Below, piece after piece: positions 10,946-24,350 of a stretch of DNA of 64,000 bases. Under the pieces are notes generated by a model. That model saw only the letters and a program-made list of their open reading frames with translations, made no database searches and had not been told where the DNA came from. The stretch's first letter is position 1; each line of letters opens with the position of its first letter. Made by a program: the position numbers and the translations under genes. Source of the stretch: Chionis minor (lineage: Eukaryota > Chordata > Aves > Charadriiformes > Chionididae); contig VZSF01008218.1 in the NCBI GenBank assembly GCA_013398295.1, forward strand, positions 176,285 through 240,284, given 5' to 3'.

Positions 10946-13900
10946 TGGCTTGCCTGTTGAGCAGAAGTGGCTGGTGAAATCAAAGTGTTTATAAAAGAGA
11001 GAGGCTATAATTTCAGATGAAAAAGCCCTTATCTGTTCTTATTTTTGTCCCTGTGAATTAAATGCTTGTGTTTCTATCATCTCAGACGTGCTTACACAAA
11101 TCCTTTCACAGTGTTGTTTTCTCTTTAGTGTCCACCCCCTCGGCCCCCCTCCCCAAATGAGCCTAGATGGATTATTTGTTCTTTCAATAGGGGGGGAAAA
11201 AAAAAATTATCCTGGAAATATTTTGGCCACGCAAAGTATTATCAATTTGTATAGTTGTTTATATGCAAAGGAAAAGGATTTAAGCAATTTCGCAGACAAA
11301 AAAAAAAAAGTGCTAATTCTTAAATTACATCTCAACATTTACTCACTCTGACCTTCAGAAAAGCGATCATTTTTTAATGCTGTAGAATAGTGGCGCAACT
11401 TAACCGTGCATACTTGGAAGAAGCTTTCAGCTGAGATATTGACAGTGTGTAGTGTTCCCGGTTTGTTGCGCAAGGTATTTTTAACTTGTACAGAGATTAC
11501 GTTTAGAATTAAACGCTTAAATTTGGAAAGAAAAGAGTGCTTAAAAGGAATGATATAAAAAAAAAAATTGCCACCAGATGGGTATGATTATTCAGAGGGG
11601 AAAAAAGTCCATAAAAGTAACTGGTGGAATTAACATAATTAACAGCTTTACTAATATGCTATAGAGACGAGTTCTGATTAATCCCTTTTGATCACTGTGT
11701 AAGAAAGGCTATTGTCAGATTTTCAGCGGAAAAAAATAAAATGGCATGGCATATTTCCTGCTTTTCTGATAGACAGGTCAGACAGACATTTAGAATCGTG
11801 AACTTGTTACTGTGGAAGAAAAAAATCCAGTTCTTCATACGTGTATTGTGTTAAGCGCTTCTAGATACAATGGGACTGGCCAAGGAATATGCAAAAATTC
11901 CAACCTCTGGGCTGTTCCACACCTATGCATATTGGTCCTGGTCGAGAGCCATCACTGTCTGGCTGTTCTCCTGGCTTGTTTGAAGTTACTTGGTGGTCTT
12001 CATTCGCTTTCCTGGTTTGAAAAAAATGTCAGTTTTTAGAAGTTGCCTGCTTTTGGGGGCTATTATCAGCTCCTGTTGCAGGTGGAAGTGAACTGGGTAT
12101 TGAAGCCAATCGTGAAATCAGGTTGGACCGATGAGAAAGAATGAGACGTTGGCAGAGTGACAAAGGAAAGCTTGCTGCTGCTGCTGAACGCTTTCGGCCT
12201 CGGTCAGTAAATGGAAGTCTTCACTCACTCCGTAAGTCTATGAGAAATCTTTAACAGATACTTAAACCCAATGATGAACGTAGAGCTATCCAGTTCACAC
12301 CACCTGTGGTTCAAATTGAGCTCTGAGCTGTTCGCCGTACAAATAGGTGTCTGGAAAGCACATTTTGGCCACTTGTAACGCCTCTGCTAATGTCGTAGGT
12401 GGCTACAAATGAACTGCCAATTCACATTAGGAGTCCTAGGAGATATTAAATAAAGGAAAACTACATGCCGCTTTTTGAATAATAATAATAAAAAAAATCA
12501 TTAGAAATACTTAGGGCGCTTGTTGTCTCTTGGTTACCAAAATAACAGCCACCCTAGTTTGTTCTTTTCATATTGTCTGTTTTGAATCCTCCACACGTTT
12601 TGGCCATGGCATATTACAGGCAGCGGGGTTCTGGATAAGGGTGTTTAGAATAACCTAATGTCACTTTCAGTCTGGTTGCATATATGTTCTTGTCTTTATA
12701 AAAGGCTTTAACCCTGCCTCAAACAATAAACGGCACTTGCAAACTGACCGCATGATTTCTCCATCTTTAGTTTGCTTGTTTACTTTTCCTAACGTCAAAA
12801 CCATTTGTATCATTTTCAGGAGTGTTTTCTTCCCAGCAAAGCTTTGGAGGCAAAAATATTTTTGGAATGAGATGTGATCAAAGCCTCTTCCATTTTGGTT
12901 TTGGTTTTCACGGGGGGGGATGATACACCTATGGTTAAATACGGTAAAGCCCTAATTAAAATTTGCTGAAAGGGAATTCGCGCTAAATGTAACCGATTCT
13001 GGAAAAATCAAAAGGATGATCTATGAATAATTAGTTTACATTACTAACGTGTATTAAGTTATTATTTAAAAATAGGGATGGATGTTTATTACTGTTTATG
13101 CTAACGTAATTCTTTTTTAATATGCGGAGCACTTTATTTTCAGATGTCTTCTGCTGAGGTTCGGTTTTAAGAGATGGCAAACCTATCAAAGCTGGGGCTG
13201 CTATCGACACTTCGTTCTTTCCTCAGCGAGAACCGTGCCTGAATTTCTTAACTGAACTGAGTAGCATTTAGGATGAACGTTGCAGTAATCTAAGAGATTC
13301 CACTCTCTCTCCTCTACTCCCCCTTCTCCGTACACGGCACATCTTTCCCTCTCAAGATTAACTAGGCTGTTAAAAAGAAAAGGTTTGCCTACAAAGCTAG
13401 AAGGATTTTAAAATGTGTGTCTTTCCGAGGAACCACTGCTTTCTTCGTTCTTTCTGTTGTCGCACGAAAAATTGTGGCCAGCCTTGTTTCTTGATGGTTA
13501 GCGAGGTTTGAGATCCAAGGTGTGCTTCGATAAGGAATCTTCAAACGCTGCAAACTTTTTTTAAAAATAGCCACACTTCAGCTTTATGCTCAGTCTTGCG
13601 ATGAGCAGTACTGTGGCTTTTGACAGACATCACGTGTCTTCACAAACGAAGACAAGAAGGCGAATGGTTTTACTGGGAGCTGCCTGTAGTAGCTGTGCTC
13701 TGTTAGCGCGCTCCTAACTTTTGTGTATTGCAAATGTTAATTCCTAACCCCTTATTAAAAAATAAGAAAAAAAAAATAATCCGAATTACAATATCTAAGT
13801 GAAATTTTAAAGATAAATGACCTTTGGTGAAAATCCCACCGTTACGAATACACAGACCTAACTTTAGAGCAAACTGGCTCCAATTGCATGTGTTGCACAC

Positions 13901-16650
13901 GTAAATGATTTATGGATTGCTGAAAATACGTTACTACCAACCCCACTTTTCTCTCCTTTGTTAGGGCTGAGTCTGACAATACTTACTCTAGTATTTTCTC
14001 TACTCAATGTTATTATCCACGAGAGTCAGGGTTACTAGTATTGGAAGGCTGGTACGCAGCTCCCTTTTTAATATATTTGGTTCTCTGAGCAGAGCATTAC
14101 ACGATTGCTGAATGCTCAATTGTCACGTCTTCGCCGATGAAAAATCAGTGTATGTTGGTCTTCTGTTGCTCCCGCTTTAGTCGGAAGAAAGAAACAAACC
14201 TGTCTGTGCTTTCGAAAACTCTTTCTGTAAATTACAGGGTTCACTTGCTGCCAGTGGATGTATTAATATTTTTGATTCCTGCCAGCAATACGAGTATGTT
14301 GGGAAACGTTTACCCCCCGCAGATCGTTGCTAGATGCGGCCTTTGTGGTGAGGTTCTGAATCAGCCCATTTTCTACTGACTCAGGCAGAGTCTTGCCACG
14401 TATTTCTTCTTTATGTGGTGTGATAGTTGGCACGCGGGTCTCGGCTTGCCCCGTTTGGGAAAGTTTATTCTCTTCACTGCGCGTACAACTGTCTGTCTGT
14501 CTGTCTGTCCGCTTTGTTAAATGGTTGGCATATGCGAAGGAAAGAGATGAGATTCAGCTTCCCAGAGGTGTATATGTAGCCATATAGCCAAGGCTGAGGC
14601 TGTATGCTTGGCGCTAAGTACGCATTCGGTGTGGGGAGTCTGACAGTGAACCAGGTGATGGGAAGTCAGGGTCTCGCATGGCTTGCGAGCGGCTGTCCTC
14701 GCTTCCTAAAGATCTCTAGCTGTGTCCTTGTCTGCTTCAATTGCCATGTCATTGCTCTGCAAGCGAGAGGTGGCACCAAATAAGCAAGTGCTCCCCTCGT
14801 GTTTTTTTAACGTGAAATTTCTGCTTCGCTGCTCGTAGTATAACAATTGAAATGCATAGTTTGCTTTTTCGGTGTTTTTATACATACATCTGGCAACCGT
14901 TACATCTCACTGGCTGGTCTTTTTCTGCAGTTTAGTTAAAATCTGTATTCTGCATTCCTTTCTGCTCCTAGTAATGGGAATAAACCAAAACAAACAAGAT
15001 GCGACTGTGGGAGAACAACCGGCTAAAGATGCTGCTGCGGGACCCTGCCGGCGCTAGCGGCTCCGTGTGACGGGTGACACACCAACACCCCCCGATGGCT
15101 TGTAGGACCGAAGTGCTTTAGGGCTTCTGGTTTGGAGCCTTCTTGGAGTTTTCCTGTGAGTGGGAACAACTGATAAAGCCTTTGATTTCCTTATAGCACT
15201 CCAGCAGTATTCGGTGGTCAGAGGATGTTGTCTTACCCGCAGTTAATGCTCGTTTTCTTCGACATGATCCAAATAACCTGCTGAGGTCTTGGATTACATG
15301 AGTGTTAGGCCCAAGAAAAATGGCTTCTTCCAGTCATTTATAACTCGTTTTTAAGTCGTTTTAAGAGTATTGCCTTTGGTGTTTGTTATGTGAGAATGTG
15401 CAGGATATACCCAGCACTCCTACTTCATCAAAGATGGTTGAGTTAATATATTTTCTGTATGTGGTACCAAAGCAGCTGAAGCTTTCGGAAAGTTACCTTT
15501 TAGGTTAGGTGACTCTGATGGACTTGCCTCTGGTGGTGGTGTCAACCTGAAGCCGACCCTTTCTTAGAGCTGCTGACAGTTAGATTAAGGTTTCAGATCG
15601 GGATTTTCACAAGCCTTCAAGGAGCAGATATTTTTAAGGACAAGCTAAGTCGTGGTCATGGCACGTTCACAAAATACCATCATCATCTCAGCGTTTTAAG
15701 GAAACAGAATTTTGGAAAATATGTTTAGCTCTAGGTTCGTTGCGTTCATAGATTGTAATGTGAAATATATCCTACGTTATCGCATTACATGCAGTGTTTG
15801 GGCTGTGACGGCAAGTTCCTCAGTGTGTTCAGAACAACATCCCAGCACAAGTTTAACATTTCTTGCAAATATTTTGTATTCTGATTGAAAGTTTTGCTGC
15901 CAATTCAAAAACAAAGCTGTAAAGTCAAGGCATTTTTAAACCTAGTTTTTACCTAATCTAGATGTTTTTAAACAGATTGTCTCACCTCTCCTCCACAATT
16001 CCATAGATCCTCTTAGAGCAGAAGTATATCCTTATGGTATTATAGTTTTTAATAAAATATATAGAAAGGAATATGTTTGGACATGTCAGTATTAAATGTG
16101 AGTTTTAACTCAGTGTTACATTTGGAAGCAAAGAGGAGTTTCACAGGACCTCTTCAGCTCGTACTCTGGGTAAAATAGTGGCAGAAGACAGCAGCGTAAG
16201 AAATTCTACGTTACTTTTACATTTGAATGGGGAAAATCAGGAAAGAATACCAAGGTAACTGAAATTGATATCGCTGGCGTGATTTTTATCTGTAATTGCC
16301 CTCGTACTTCTAAATTAACGCTATTTTTGCAACTGAATATTTAGGATTCAATATAGGGAAACAAAGAAAGGAGATTTCTGAAGACAATCTGCCTATTCAT
16401 TTTATAGGCTTCTCTGATTTTATAAGACCTTTGAAACGACGTGTGCGCTCAATTATCTAGCATTCAGTGTATCTACTGAGTAAGCAGACAGTTGTGGACT
16501 TCAGGGAATTTTCAAGCACACGTGCTGTTCAACCTTAGCGATTTTCTTTTGCCTAGGAATTGTTTTCAGAAATTCCCATATAATGAAATTTCTGTTTAAG
16601 TTGATAGCTGTAAATGAGGGCATAGTTGCTTCATTTCCTTTTGACAATAA
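10946..16650. other. Non-coding stretch, no gene recognised
   Basis: I find no gene, RNA or transposon. The only simple repeat noted is a short (CTGT)n run at 14490-14509. Bases 14.0-15.1 kb have somewhat more CpG than the flanks. Confidence 0.45.
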
Positions 16651-16724
16651 GCCAAATTCATCCCTGGTGGAACTCCATTGATTTAACTCTACTTGAGCTA
16701 AGCTACACTGGGGATGAATTTGGC
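16651..16724. repeat. Palindromic ancient repeat (MITE-like)
   Basis: The ends GCCAAATTCATCCC (16651-16664) and GGGATGAATTTGGC (16711-16724) are exact 14-bp inverted repeats around 'aactccattgattt'. These words are typical of an old palindromic interspersed repeat seen in bird and reptile DNA. Related pieces lie at 33942-34008, 34448-34504 and 53029-53100. The family name is not known to me. Confidence 0.55.
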
Positions 16725-19700
16725 CCAGCTTGAGATTTTTTTATTCATCTTTTCTTTAATTTCCTTTAGCTTAGTAGTCGATTTAGGGCTGGTCAGAGGA
16801 TTACAATGCAAGAGAGGGGAAAAGCAAAACTTCTCTGCTCAAGAGTCATTTCCTTTTTAATACCCTACTGATTTAACCATGCCTTGTAATGTGTTTCAGG
16901 TAGCCAAATTTCAACATCAATTTTGGAAGAAAGTTCACTATACTTTGAGTCTCCTTCCTTGGCTACTTCCCAAACCACCAAATCACCACCTACTATACAA
17001 TGCACATATTATAAAAGGCAATGGAAATGTCAGTGCACTGGGAAATGATATGGATAAACTGCAGTTATCAACCGGTGCCTGATAGGGTTAGCTTGAGCTC
17101 CACTGATTACACACCTCTTTGGCCATTACTTCAGATGATGGTGGAGCTGCAAGATCTCAACATCTGCAATGACTAACATACCTTCCCTCCCCCTTCCCCC
17201 AGCTACTGCTTTGCTGTACTTGGGTTTCTGAGTCTTGGGTGGTTTCTGTCCATGAGGTGCTCGTGCCAATGTTTTTTGTTTTTTGGGTTTTTTTAATAAG
17301 TTCTGGTTATTGTGGGTTCACACCCAATAAGTTTCAAGTTCGAGCGAAAGCTGAAAGCATCGTTCAGCCAAAACCACTACTGAGCTGTATGTGGTTTTCA
17401 TCCCAAACTGTAAATCAGCTACGTTCACTGAGGGGTTAGCAAACCTGGCCTGAATGTCATACCTCTAGCAACTCTCTCAAATCAGGCTAGTTCTGGCTTT
17501 CATTACGAAAGGTTTGCACAGCTCTAGCTAAGCCCTCATTTTCCACTTTCAGATAAATGCTTTTTCAGCTGTATTTATGAGGCTTAAGAGTAAAAAAAAC
17601 CCTACCAGCTGTTAATGTTAATCACAAGTTTATATCATAAGCACATTCTGAGTCTTATCCTCTTTCCATTCATGTCAGTGGCAAAGCTCTCAACATCAAT
17701 GGCAGTAGGAGCAAATATCACAGAACATAGGAATGCACACCCAATTTAAAAGGCAAAAACAGAGGTCTGCCTTAAACTAACAGAGCCAGGAATAGGATGC
17801 TGGACCTTCCAATGGTTTGCTCCATTTGCACGTTCCCTTTTGTACCAAGAAGCACTTAGCGGCAATAGAGAAGCAGGCGCAAGTTTCAGCTCCGTGCTGG
17901 AATGGTTTCCACTTTCTTATGAGGCATCAAAATACACTTTAGAACAGGGTCTTTGACACAAGGAATCAAAATGTGATATAAAAAATGAGTGTCTATCGCC
18001 AGTGCTAAGAATGAAGCCCAGATTCATTAGTTCTGAGGCAGCTGCTAGCTGATAAATTTCTGGAGCTTTACAGAGTGGGAACGTTCTGTTATCTATCAAA
18101 ATGGAAATTACTGTTATTTTACGAAATTTGAATCATTCCAAAAGTAGTTCTGTTTAAGAATTTAGTGAGGTCTGATGCATTTGGGTAGTGGGTTTTTTCT
18201 CATCAAATCAAAACACGAAGGTTTTAGTCTGTGTGGTTTTCTGTTACATTTGCCGTTTGGGGTTTGAGGCTTAGCAGTTCTCGCTGTACCTAACCAGAAG
18301 GTGACCTTCACTGAAATTTCTGAAATTTGAACAAATGTTCTAGACCTGCAGGTTGTGTTAATGAATGAATGTTTTATGTGAAGGTAGGAGTGTAGACTTC
18401 AGGACTATGCGGCAGGATAGGTGGTTTCAGCTTGCGCCTATTTCAGTGGTTTACTTTTAAAAGTTACTAGAATAAAAATACATGTCCATGTTTCTTTATT
18501 GAAATAATACAGCTTACCTCCGAGGATGCTGAGACTTCGTTAACTAAAACATTCCCCGCTCTGTTGCAGCAACACAGACCGAAAGAAGTGTGTTCTCACT
18601 CTGTTTTTATTTTGTACAAAATGCTATATTTAAAACCTTTTTTTTCCCCCCTATTTTTAGTAAACCTAAACCCTAAATAAATGTGACTCTTAATGCCGCT
18701 GTTAAAATTCATCCCTGAGGGCATTCCAACCTAAATAGCAATGGTAACAGTTGTGTCTTTTTGGAGCAGTTTGAATCTGAGGCCACGGTATGCCGTATTT
18801 TCTGAAAGTTATTTTCATGCATCCCTCCTGCTCGTGTGTTTGAAAACATATCTGTAAGTGCCACAGAAAGCAGTGGCTATGTTTTCTTGTTTAATCTGGG
18901 CTGTGTCATACTCACATAAATTGTAGTGGCTCTTGGCTGGAATGCAGAACGTTACCGTGGATGAGAAGTCTCATCTCCTGCTGGTAGGCTCTCTCGCCTC
19001 ATCCCCACAGAGAACAAAGGTAGTGGCATGAAAGGTTTGGGTCTCGTTTACCCTTAACTAACCAGAGCTGCGTAACTGAGAATAATAAGTGTATTCTGGC
19101 CCTTCCCACCTTCCTCTGCCGCTCGCTCACTGATTACCTAACTATAAGGAATGCTAAAGTAAATTCTTGGCTGTGTGCGGTGATAGTTCTCCTTATATGA
19201 TTCTATGCTTTGTTTGGTATTAACTTTTTCATTTAGCCTTCAGTGCAGCAAAGGAAAAGGTGACTGCCGAAGCATTTGCTTTTCAAGTAACTTACCTGGA
19301 GTTTAAGAGCGGGTAATGAATTTTTTATGTTTGGAATTACGGTCTTCCATTTCATCTAGCAATGAAATAAATGGTGAAGCGGTGCCTCAGAGGAAAACCA
19401 AAACAAAACAACTGGGGGCCCCGAAGGTCAGGGTTGAACGCACGGTGTGTTGGGCACCCAGCAAAGGCCGGGCGCAGCACTGAGGATGGGGATGCCGGAG
19501 GGATCCTCATCCATCCAGAGGGAGAGTGGCTGTATTTTACGTGAAGATTTGGCAATGCCCTCTGCAGTGTCTCAGCTTACCCTCTGCTAAAGGAGCGTCT
19601 TCCATCTGAGCCCAGCTTTCTGCACAGTCAGAGGGAAATAGGCAGCACGCGGCCCCTCAAAAGCCATCAATCCCTCCAGGGTCCCTCTAGGACTAGTAGG

Positions 19701-20754
19701 GAAATGGGCATATGGAGTGATTTTCAAAAAACAAGATTAAACTGCATGTTTGCACGTACGTGCAAGCTCATGTGCCATCGTTGCATTTCCTCTTCTTACG
19801 TTTTTTTAAAAAAAGTTTAATCAGGACCCCAAATAATTGTCTTAAGAAGATAATGTTTTTTAAGTCCGACTGCTAGTCAAATCTGAAAGCTGAAACACGG
19901 CCAGTTGAAATGGGCAAAGGGAGCCCAAGAGTAAAATTACACAGTGCTTAAACTGTGTGAAACATGTCTGGCTGCCCATAGACTCACAAATAACTCTAGG
20001 AGAATCTGAAGGACTCAGCCTGCCCAGGGAAAAGGAAGAAAAATGACTGTTATATCAATTAACCCAAAGGGAATATGTCATAATCAAGGAGTCCAGAGTT
20101 TTAGGCTTTTACTTTAAATTTTTTTTTTTTTTTAATTTTGAAAGACAAAGAAATCCCGATCTGATCTTAAAAATGACATGTATTTATTTTAAATGAATGA
20201 TGATGATACAAGACTGCTCTCTTCTTCTGAATTGTGTTTTCAACTCCTGGACTCCCGCCCTGAGACCCCTTAGCGTCCATTAGCAGATCCATTTTCTACC
20301 CTTAAACTATGTATTCTTATCAAAATGTTAATTCTTCCAAGCCTTGAAAAAAACACCCTGATCCACCGCGTATTTTATATGCCAAATTATTCCACTTTAA
20401 TGGAAAAAGAACAGAAATGTTAAGGAATTCATGTGTATCTGAGTTGCGCACATCAATCTTCTAAGGCAGCACATAACAAAGGTCAGAAATAGCCTAGCGC
20501 TGTGTTTGGTGTAGCGCATCATTCTATGGGGAAAATGTGCCCAAGTTCCTCCTAAAACATTGTTTTCAAGCATGGTTACTACTGAATATATTTCTAAATG
20601 ACAAGGTTTATTTGTCTGTATTTTTGATATGTTTAGAGGAAACTCAGGCTGACAGGTAGAGGAGGCAGGAAGAGGGAACCACAACAAGTTCCACCCCAAC
20701 ACAAAATGTCATCTCTTCCCTAGCTAGGATACAGAAGCATCCTGATGAAAAAAA
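16725..20754. other. Non-coding stretch with one weak repeat relic
   Basis: No gene is recognised. At 17647-17712 the words 'ccattcatgtcagtggcaa' and 'acatcaatggcagtagga' resemble decayed pieces of the same palindromic repeat type as 16651-16724. This is a weak call. Confidence 0.35.
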
Positions 20755-21745
20755 GAGCAGACATTTAAAAGTTTCTGACATGTGTCACAGATGCAGCCAT
20801 TGAGCCACTGTTCCTGATGTAGCTCGAAATGACAGCATCCGAGCCATTGGAACTGGCTGCGGGACATTCAAAGTTTGGTGTGTGTCGCATTTAATCCTTG
20901 TCATGGCACATCTAGAGAATAAAAAAGACAAATGGACACAGGCAGTAGCGATAGTTCAAAAAACTTAAAATAAAGCTCCCCAGTCTAATTGATATTATCA
21001 AGCTGTGCTAACATTTACCAAGCAGACAGACAGGAGGTCAGCACCCTTTTTTTCTGCAATTTTCCCCCAAGTCAGAAGGATAAGTCTTTCAAGCTTTCTC
21101 TAAGGGTGACCCAAATACATGAACTGTTTATTCCGAAATAGCACTGACTTGCCAAAGATACTCCTTAATAATCAAAACATACAAAGACAAAAAGGCTTCA
21201 ACCACTGATGAAGCACCTTGTCGTGCGTAGCCCATGTTATTTATTTACACTAGCTTAGCCAGTAATGATGATTATTGTACCAAAGAGTTGGCAATTTATT
21301 GATTGTACTACCTCCGGATATTTTATAACCTTCATTTCTGTTTATATCCTTGTAAAGTTTGAAGCGCAGGCAGCATAAAATAACATTCTTTTTGAGTTAT
21401 CATGTTGGCATCTTCTTCCAAGTAGTGCACCTTTTAATGCTGGCCCAAAATGTTTGTGTAAATAAAACCGATTGTCTGCAATGGCTCAAGGACTGCGGCG
21501 CAGATCGCTTGAATCAAGAGCTTCGCATCTAGGTTTCCAGAGGATTTATAGTCAGCAGCCCATTAGCTTGTCATTGATTGCAGGGCATGAGTGCCTGCTC
21601 CTCATCTAACTTCCCAGTTTAACATAGGGGCTGCTGTTCCATTTAGCAGCCTGGGAGGTGAATACGGAGGATTCCATTTTAGCACTTTCCAAATACAATC
21701 AGCCTCTGATAATGCGAATCCCCTGGCAAGTTGAAGTCGAAAAAA
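20755..21745. promoter_or_regulatory. Candidate conserved enhancer cluster
   Basis: About 1 kb of low-repeat, CpG-poor DNA is dense in homeodomain and TALE-type words. Examples are TGACAG words near 20830, TAATTGATATTATC near 20985 and TAATGATGATTATTG at 21263-21277. No open frame or transposon explains it. The texture matches deeply conserved non-coding elements in developmental gene deserts, but only alignment could show this. Confidence 0.3.
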
Positions 21746-23849
21746 AAATAAAAAGAATCTTTGGATTAAAAAGTCAGTGGTACCTACAGGCTATTGGACT
21801 GGTTTCTGCTTAAATCTTTTGGCTACCTAGGCACAGTGATAAATGAAGCATGGGTTTAACAGTGCTTCCTTCTGTATGTTAAAACAGACTTGTAAGACAT
21901 TCACAACATTATACACGGTATGGTGATGGAAGGAAGATTCAATGAAGAAATGTGTTTAATAGACACTTTTTATTTTTTTTTTTACCGTTTTATTAGGGGA
22001 TTGAACAAATACATTTGTTACTACCCATCTATCCATCACGTTGTTGGGAAGGAATGTTGTACTGTTGTGTTGGCTGAAGTTCAAAAATATTTTTGAAACA
22101 GTCTTTTTTCTCTTTATCTTTTACATCCAAGAGCAGAGCCAAAAGCTTGAAAACGTAAGAAACATGTCTTGGTATATTTCTATCCTAGGCCAGAAATATG
22201 AAAACAATATATCCCAAAAGAGCCCATTTTTTTTCTCCCTTCTAAAACATAGCTTTAGGAGAAGTCAAGTTAGCGCGCTAGCTTAGACCCGAACTCTGAA
22301 TGTTTTGAGGTTCTCCCTTTGACAACCTTAATACTAGCTACAGTGGCATTCAAACTTGGTTGACTTGGTTGCCCTCTCAAAGAAAAGGATGCTGAGAATT
22401 GGACTTCTCCGTTTCACATGATTTCTGACGCCTTGGAGGGTATGTTCATGAGGTGTTCACCTGGTAAACCTCTTCCCGTGTCTAAGAGAATGGCGAAGCT
22501 CACAGTTCAGACGGGCGGGCGTCAGCGTTGCCGGTGGACGGAGCAGGTAGCTGCTGGCTCGCCTGCAGAGACTGTAGGGCAGATAGTTCCCCACAGGACC
22601 AGTGAAGGGAATAACAGGTTAGCCTGAGGGTCTGTCCTTTCTGTGTGAGACGGGTAAGACGGAGCTCCCATGGAACACTGAGCTCGCCTCCAAAATTCTC
22701 CTCCTGGAAGACCTGCGTTTGAGGCCTGCAGGGATACCAGAGCAAAGCGCAGGTAATGTGTCTTTCTTAATGGCAGCTCTCAGAGGAAATAAGCCTTGTT
22801 CATGTTTCAGCTGGGTCTAAATAACAGCATAAATGTAAATCAGTACCGTTCTATGACAAGTCAAACTGCATCTTGAGAGGCAAACCACACCCCGTTGTCC
22901 CCACTGACAGTGGCACAAGGTGGTTCTATCGCTGGCGGAGAATGACGTTTGAAATTGCTTTGCCGAGGCCACGGACCATTTCTGTGTCGTGGAAGTTGAC
23001 GCACAAAAGACTTGAAAAGGGAGAGCGTGGTGCAAGGTGAGATGGGAGATTCTTTGCTCTTTTTTGGTGACACTGTAAAGTCCTTCTGCTGATACGCTTG
23101 GATCGTGGAAATGTTGTGGCTGTACATCTGTCTACCTCCTCCAACAAAAGCTTTTGTACGCATTACGTTCCTACACGGAGTGAAATTAGAAAGTAACAAC
23201 AGAGAATCAAACTAGTAAGAAGAAAGGCGTAGAGGGCAAAAGGCACGGGCAACGCCTCGTTCTTTTACAGTAATGACAACAGTATAAACAGTATAAAAGG
23301 GACTAGTGGGTGGGAAAATATTCTTTTAGAACAGTTTTGGTAATATTGGTGGCTATAGTTTGCAGTCTTCATAAATCGTGTGTAAGTGTTTAATGATCTT
23401 TGGTACTAACTGTTCCACGGGGCAGAGTTAAGATTGTAACAGAGAGCCCATTCCTAAGTTCGCTTCTTCATTGTGTATCACCTTCCTGTGGAGGACAGGA
23501 TGTGGTTATTCTTTCCTTCCAGCGTAACTGAGCTGTCATCTCAAAGAAACTAGACTATAAAGTGCAGGAGAGAGACTCTGCCTTCAAATTATCACGCTGG
23601 ATTCCATCCGCTCATTTGTGCGCCATTGCAGAACATGTTTGCACACTCGACAGCAATATAAGTCCATTATTTCTCTCTGCAACAGAAGCTGAGTTTTCTT
23701 TTCTGGGAGATAATTCCAGAGGATTTATGTAAGCTAGGGATTTCCCATTTGCCTTAATGGGAGTTACCCCGCACTGTACAATAGATCGGTGGCACAGCAA
23801 AGGAAGATAAGTCAAAAGACCCCTAGAGAGCAATGTTGATTTTAAATAC
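21746..23849. other. Non-coding stretch, no gene recognised
   Basis: No exon is recognised. A TATAAAAGGG word at about 23292 has no accompanying promoter signal. A 10-bp palindrome, TAGCGCGCTA, lies at 22271-22280. Overlapping frames at 22418-23199 lack recognisable domains. Confidence 0.4.
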
Positions 23850-24350
23850 TTCTCTTTTGCTATAATAACTTCCATAGCATCCTATGCATTATGAAATGCC
23901 TGATTGAGTTAATTTGCTGCACTGTAAAGTAAAGCCATAATTATCATTATTAAGTGTGATTAACTGTACATCTGATCACTGTGAAGAATAGAAAAAGACA
24001 AATATAGCATGAAAACACTTTAATATCATAATTACTTGTGTGTTTGTATTGTCCTTGTTAAATATGCATATGCTAAATTATTTGATTTAATGCGTTGAGC
24101 TATGTTGCACTTGGCTTACTCTACGCCGATTACAAAGATCCGATTTTTTATAGGAACATCTTTTGGCTTGAGACATTTTTAATGGCAACCTGCGGGAAGG
24201 AATGAAAACAAATAACACCATAAAGTTTGTCGGGGCCACTCCAGCATGCCCACCATTTCCTAGATGTGTACTTTCTAGTAAAAAATTTTTAAATAACTTC
24301 ACATAGTTAATCTGCAGAGTCAAGACTTCCAATGGTAAATCTAGTTCAAC
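23850..24350. promoter_or_regulatory. Candidate enhancer with POU and TCF/LEF-like sites
   Basis: A run of TAAT/ATTA homeodomain words at 23920-24030 is followed by ATGCATATGCTAAA (24064-24077). This is close to the POU-factor MORE dimer motif. TACAAAGATC (24130-24140) fits a TCF/LEF-type core. There is no coding signal. It is inferred to be regulatory from motif clustering only. Confidence 0.3.

Noticed and set aside
14490..14509. (CTGT)n microsatellite as a notable repeat
   Set aside because: Only about five units, which is ordinary simple sequence.
23288..23301. TATAAAAGGG as a promoter
   Set aside because: An isolated TATA word with no CpG, initiator or downstream exon signal.
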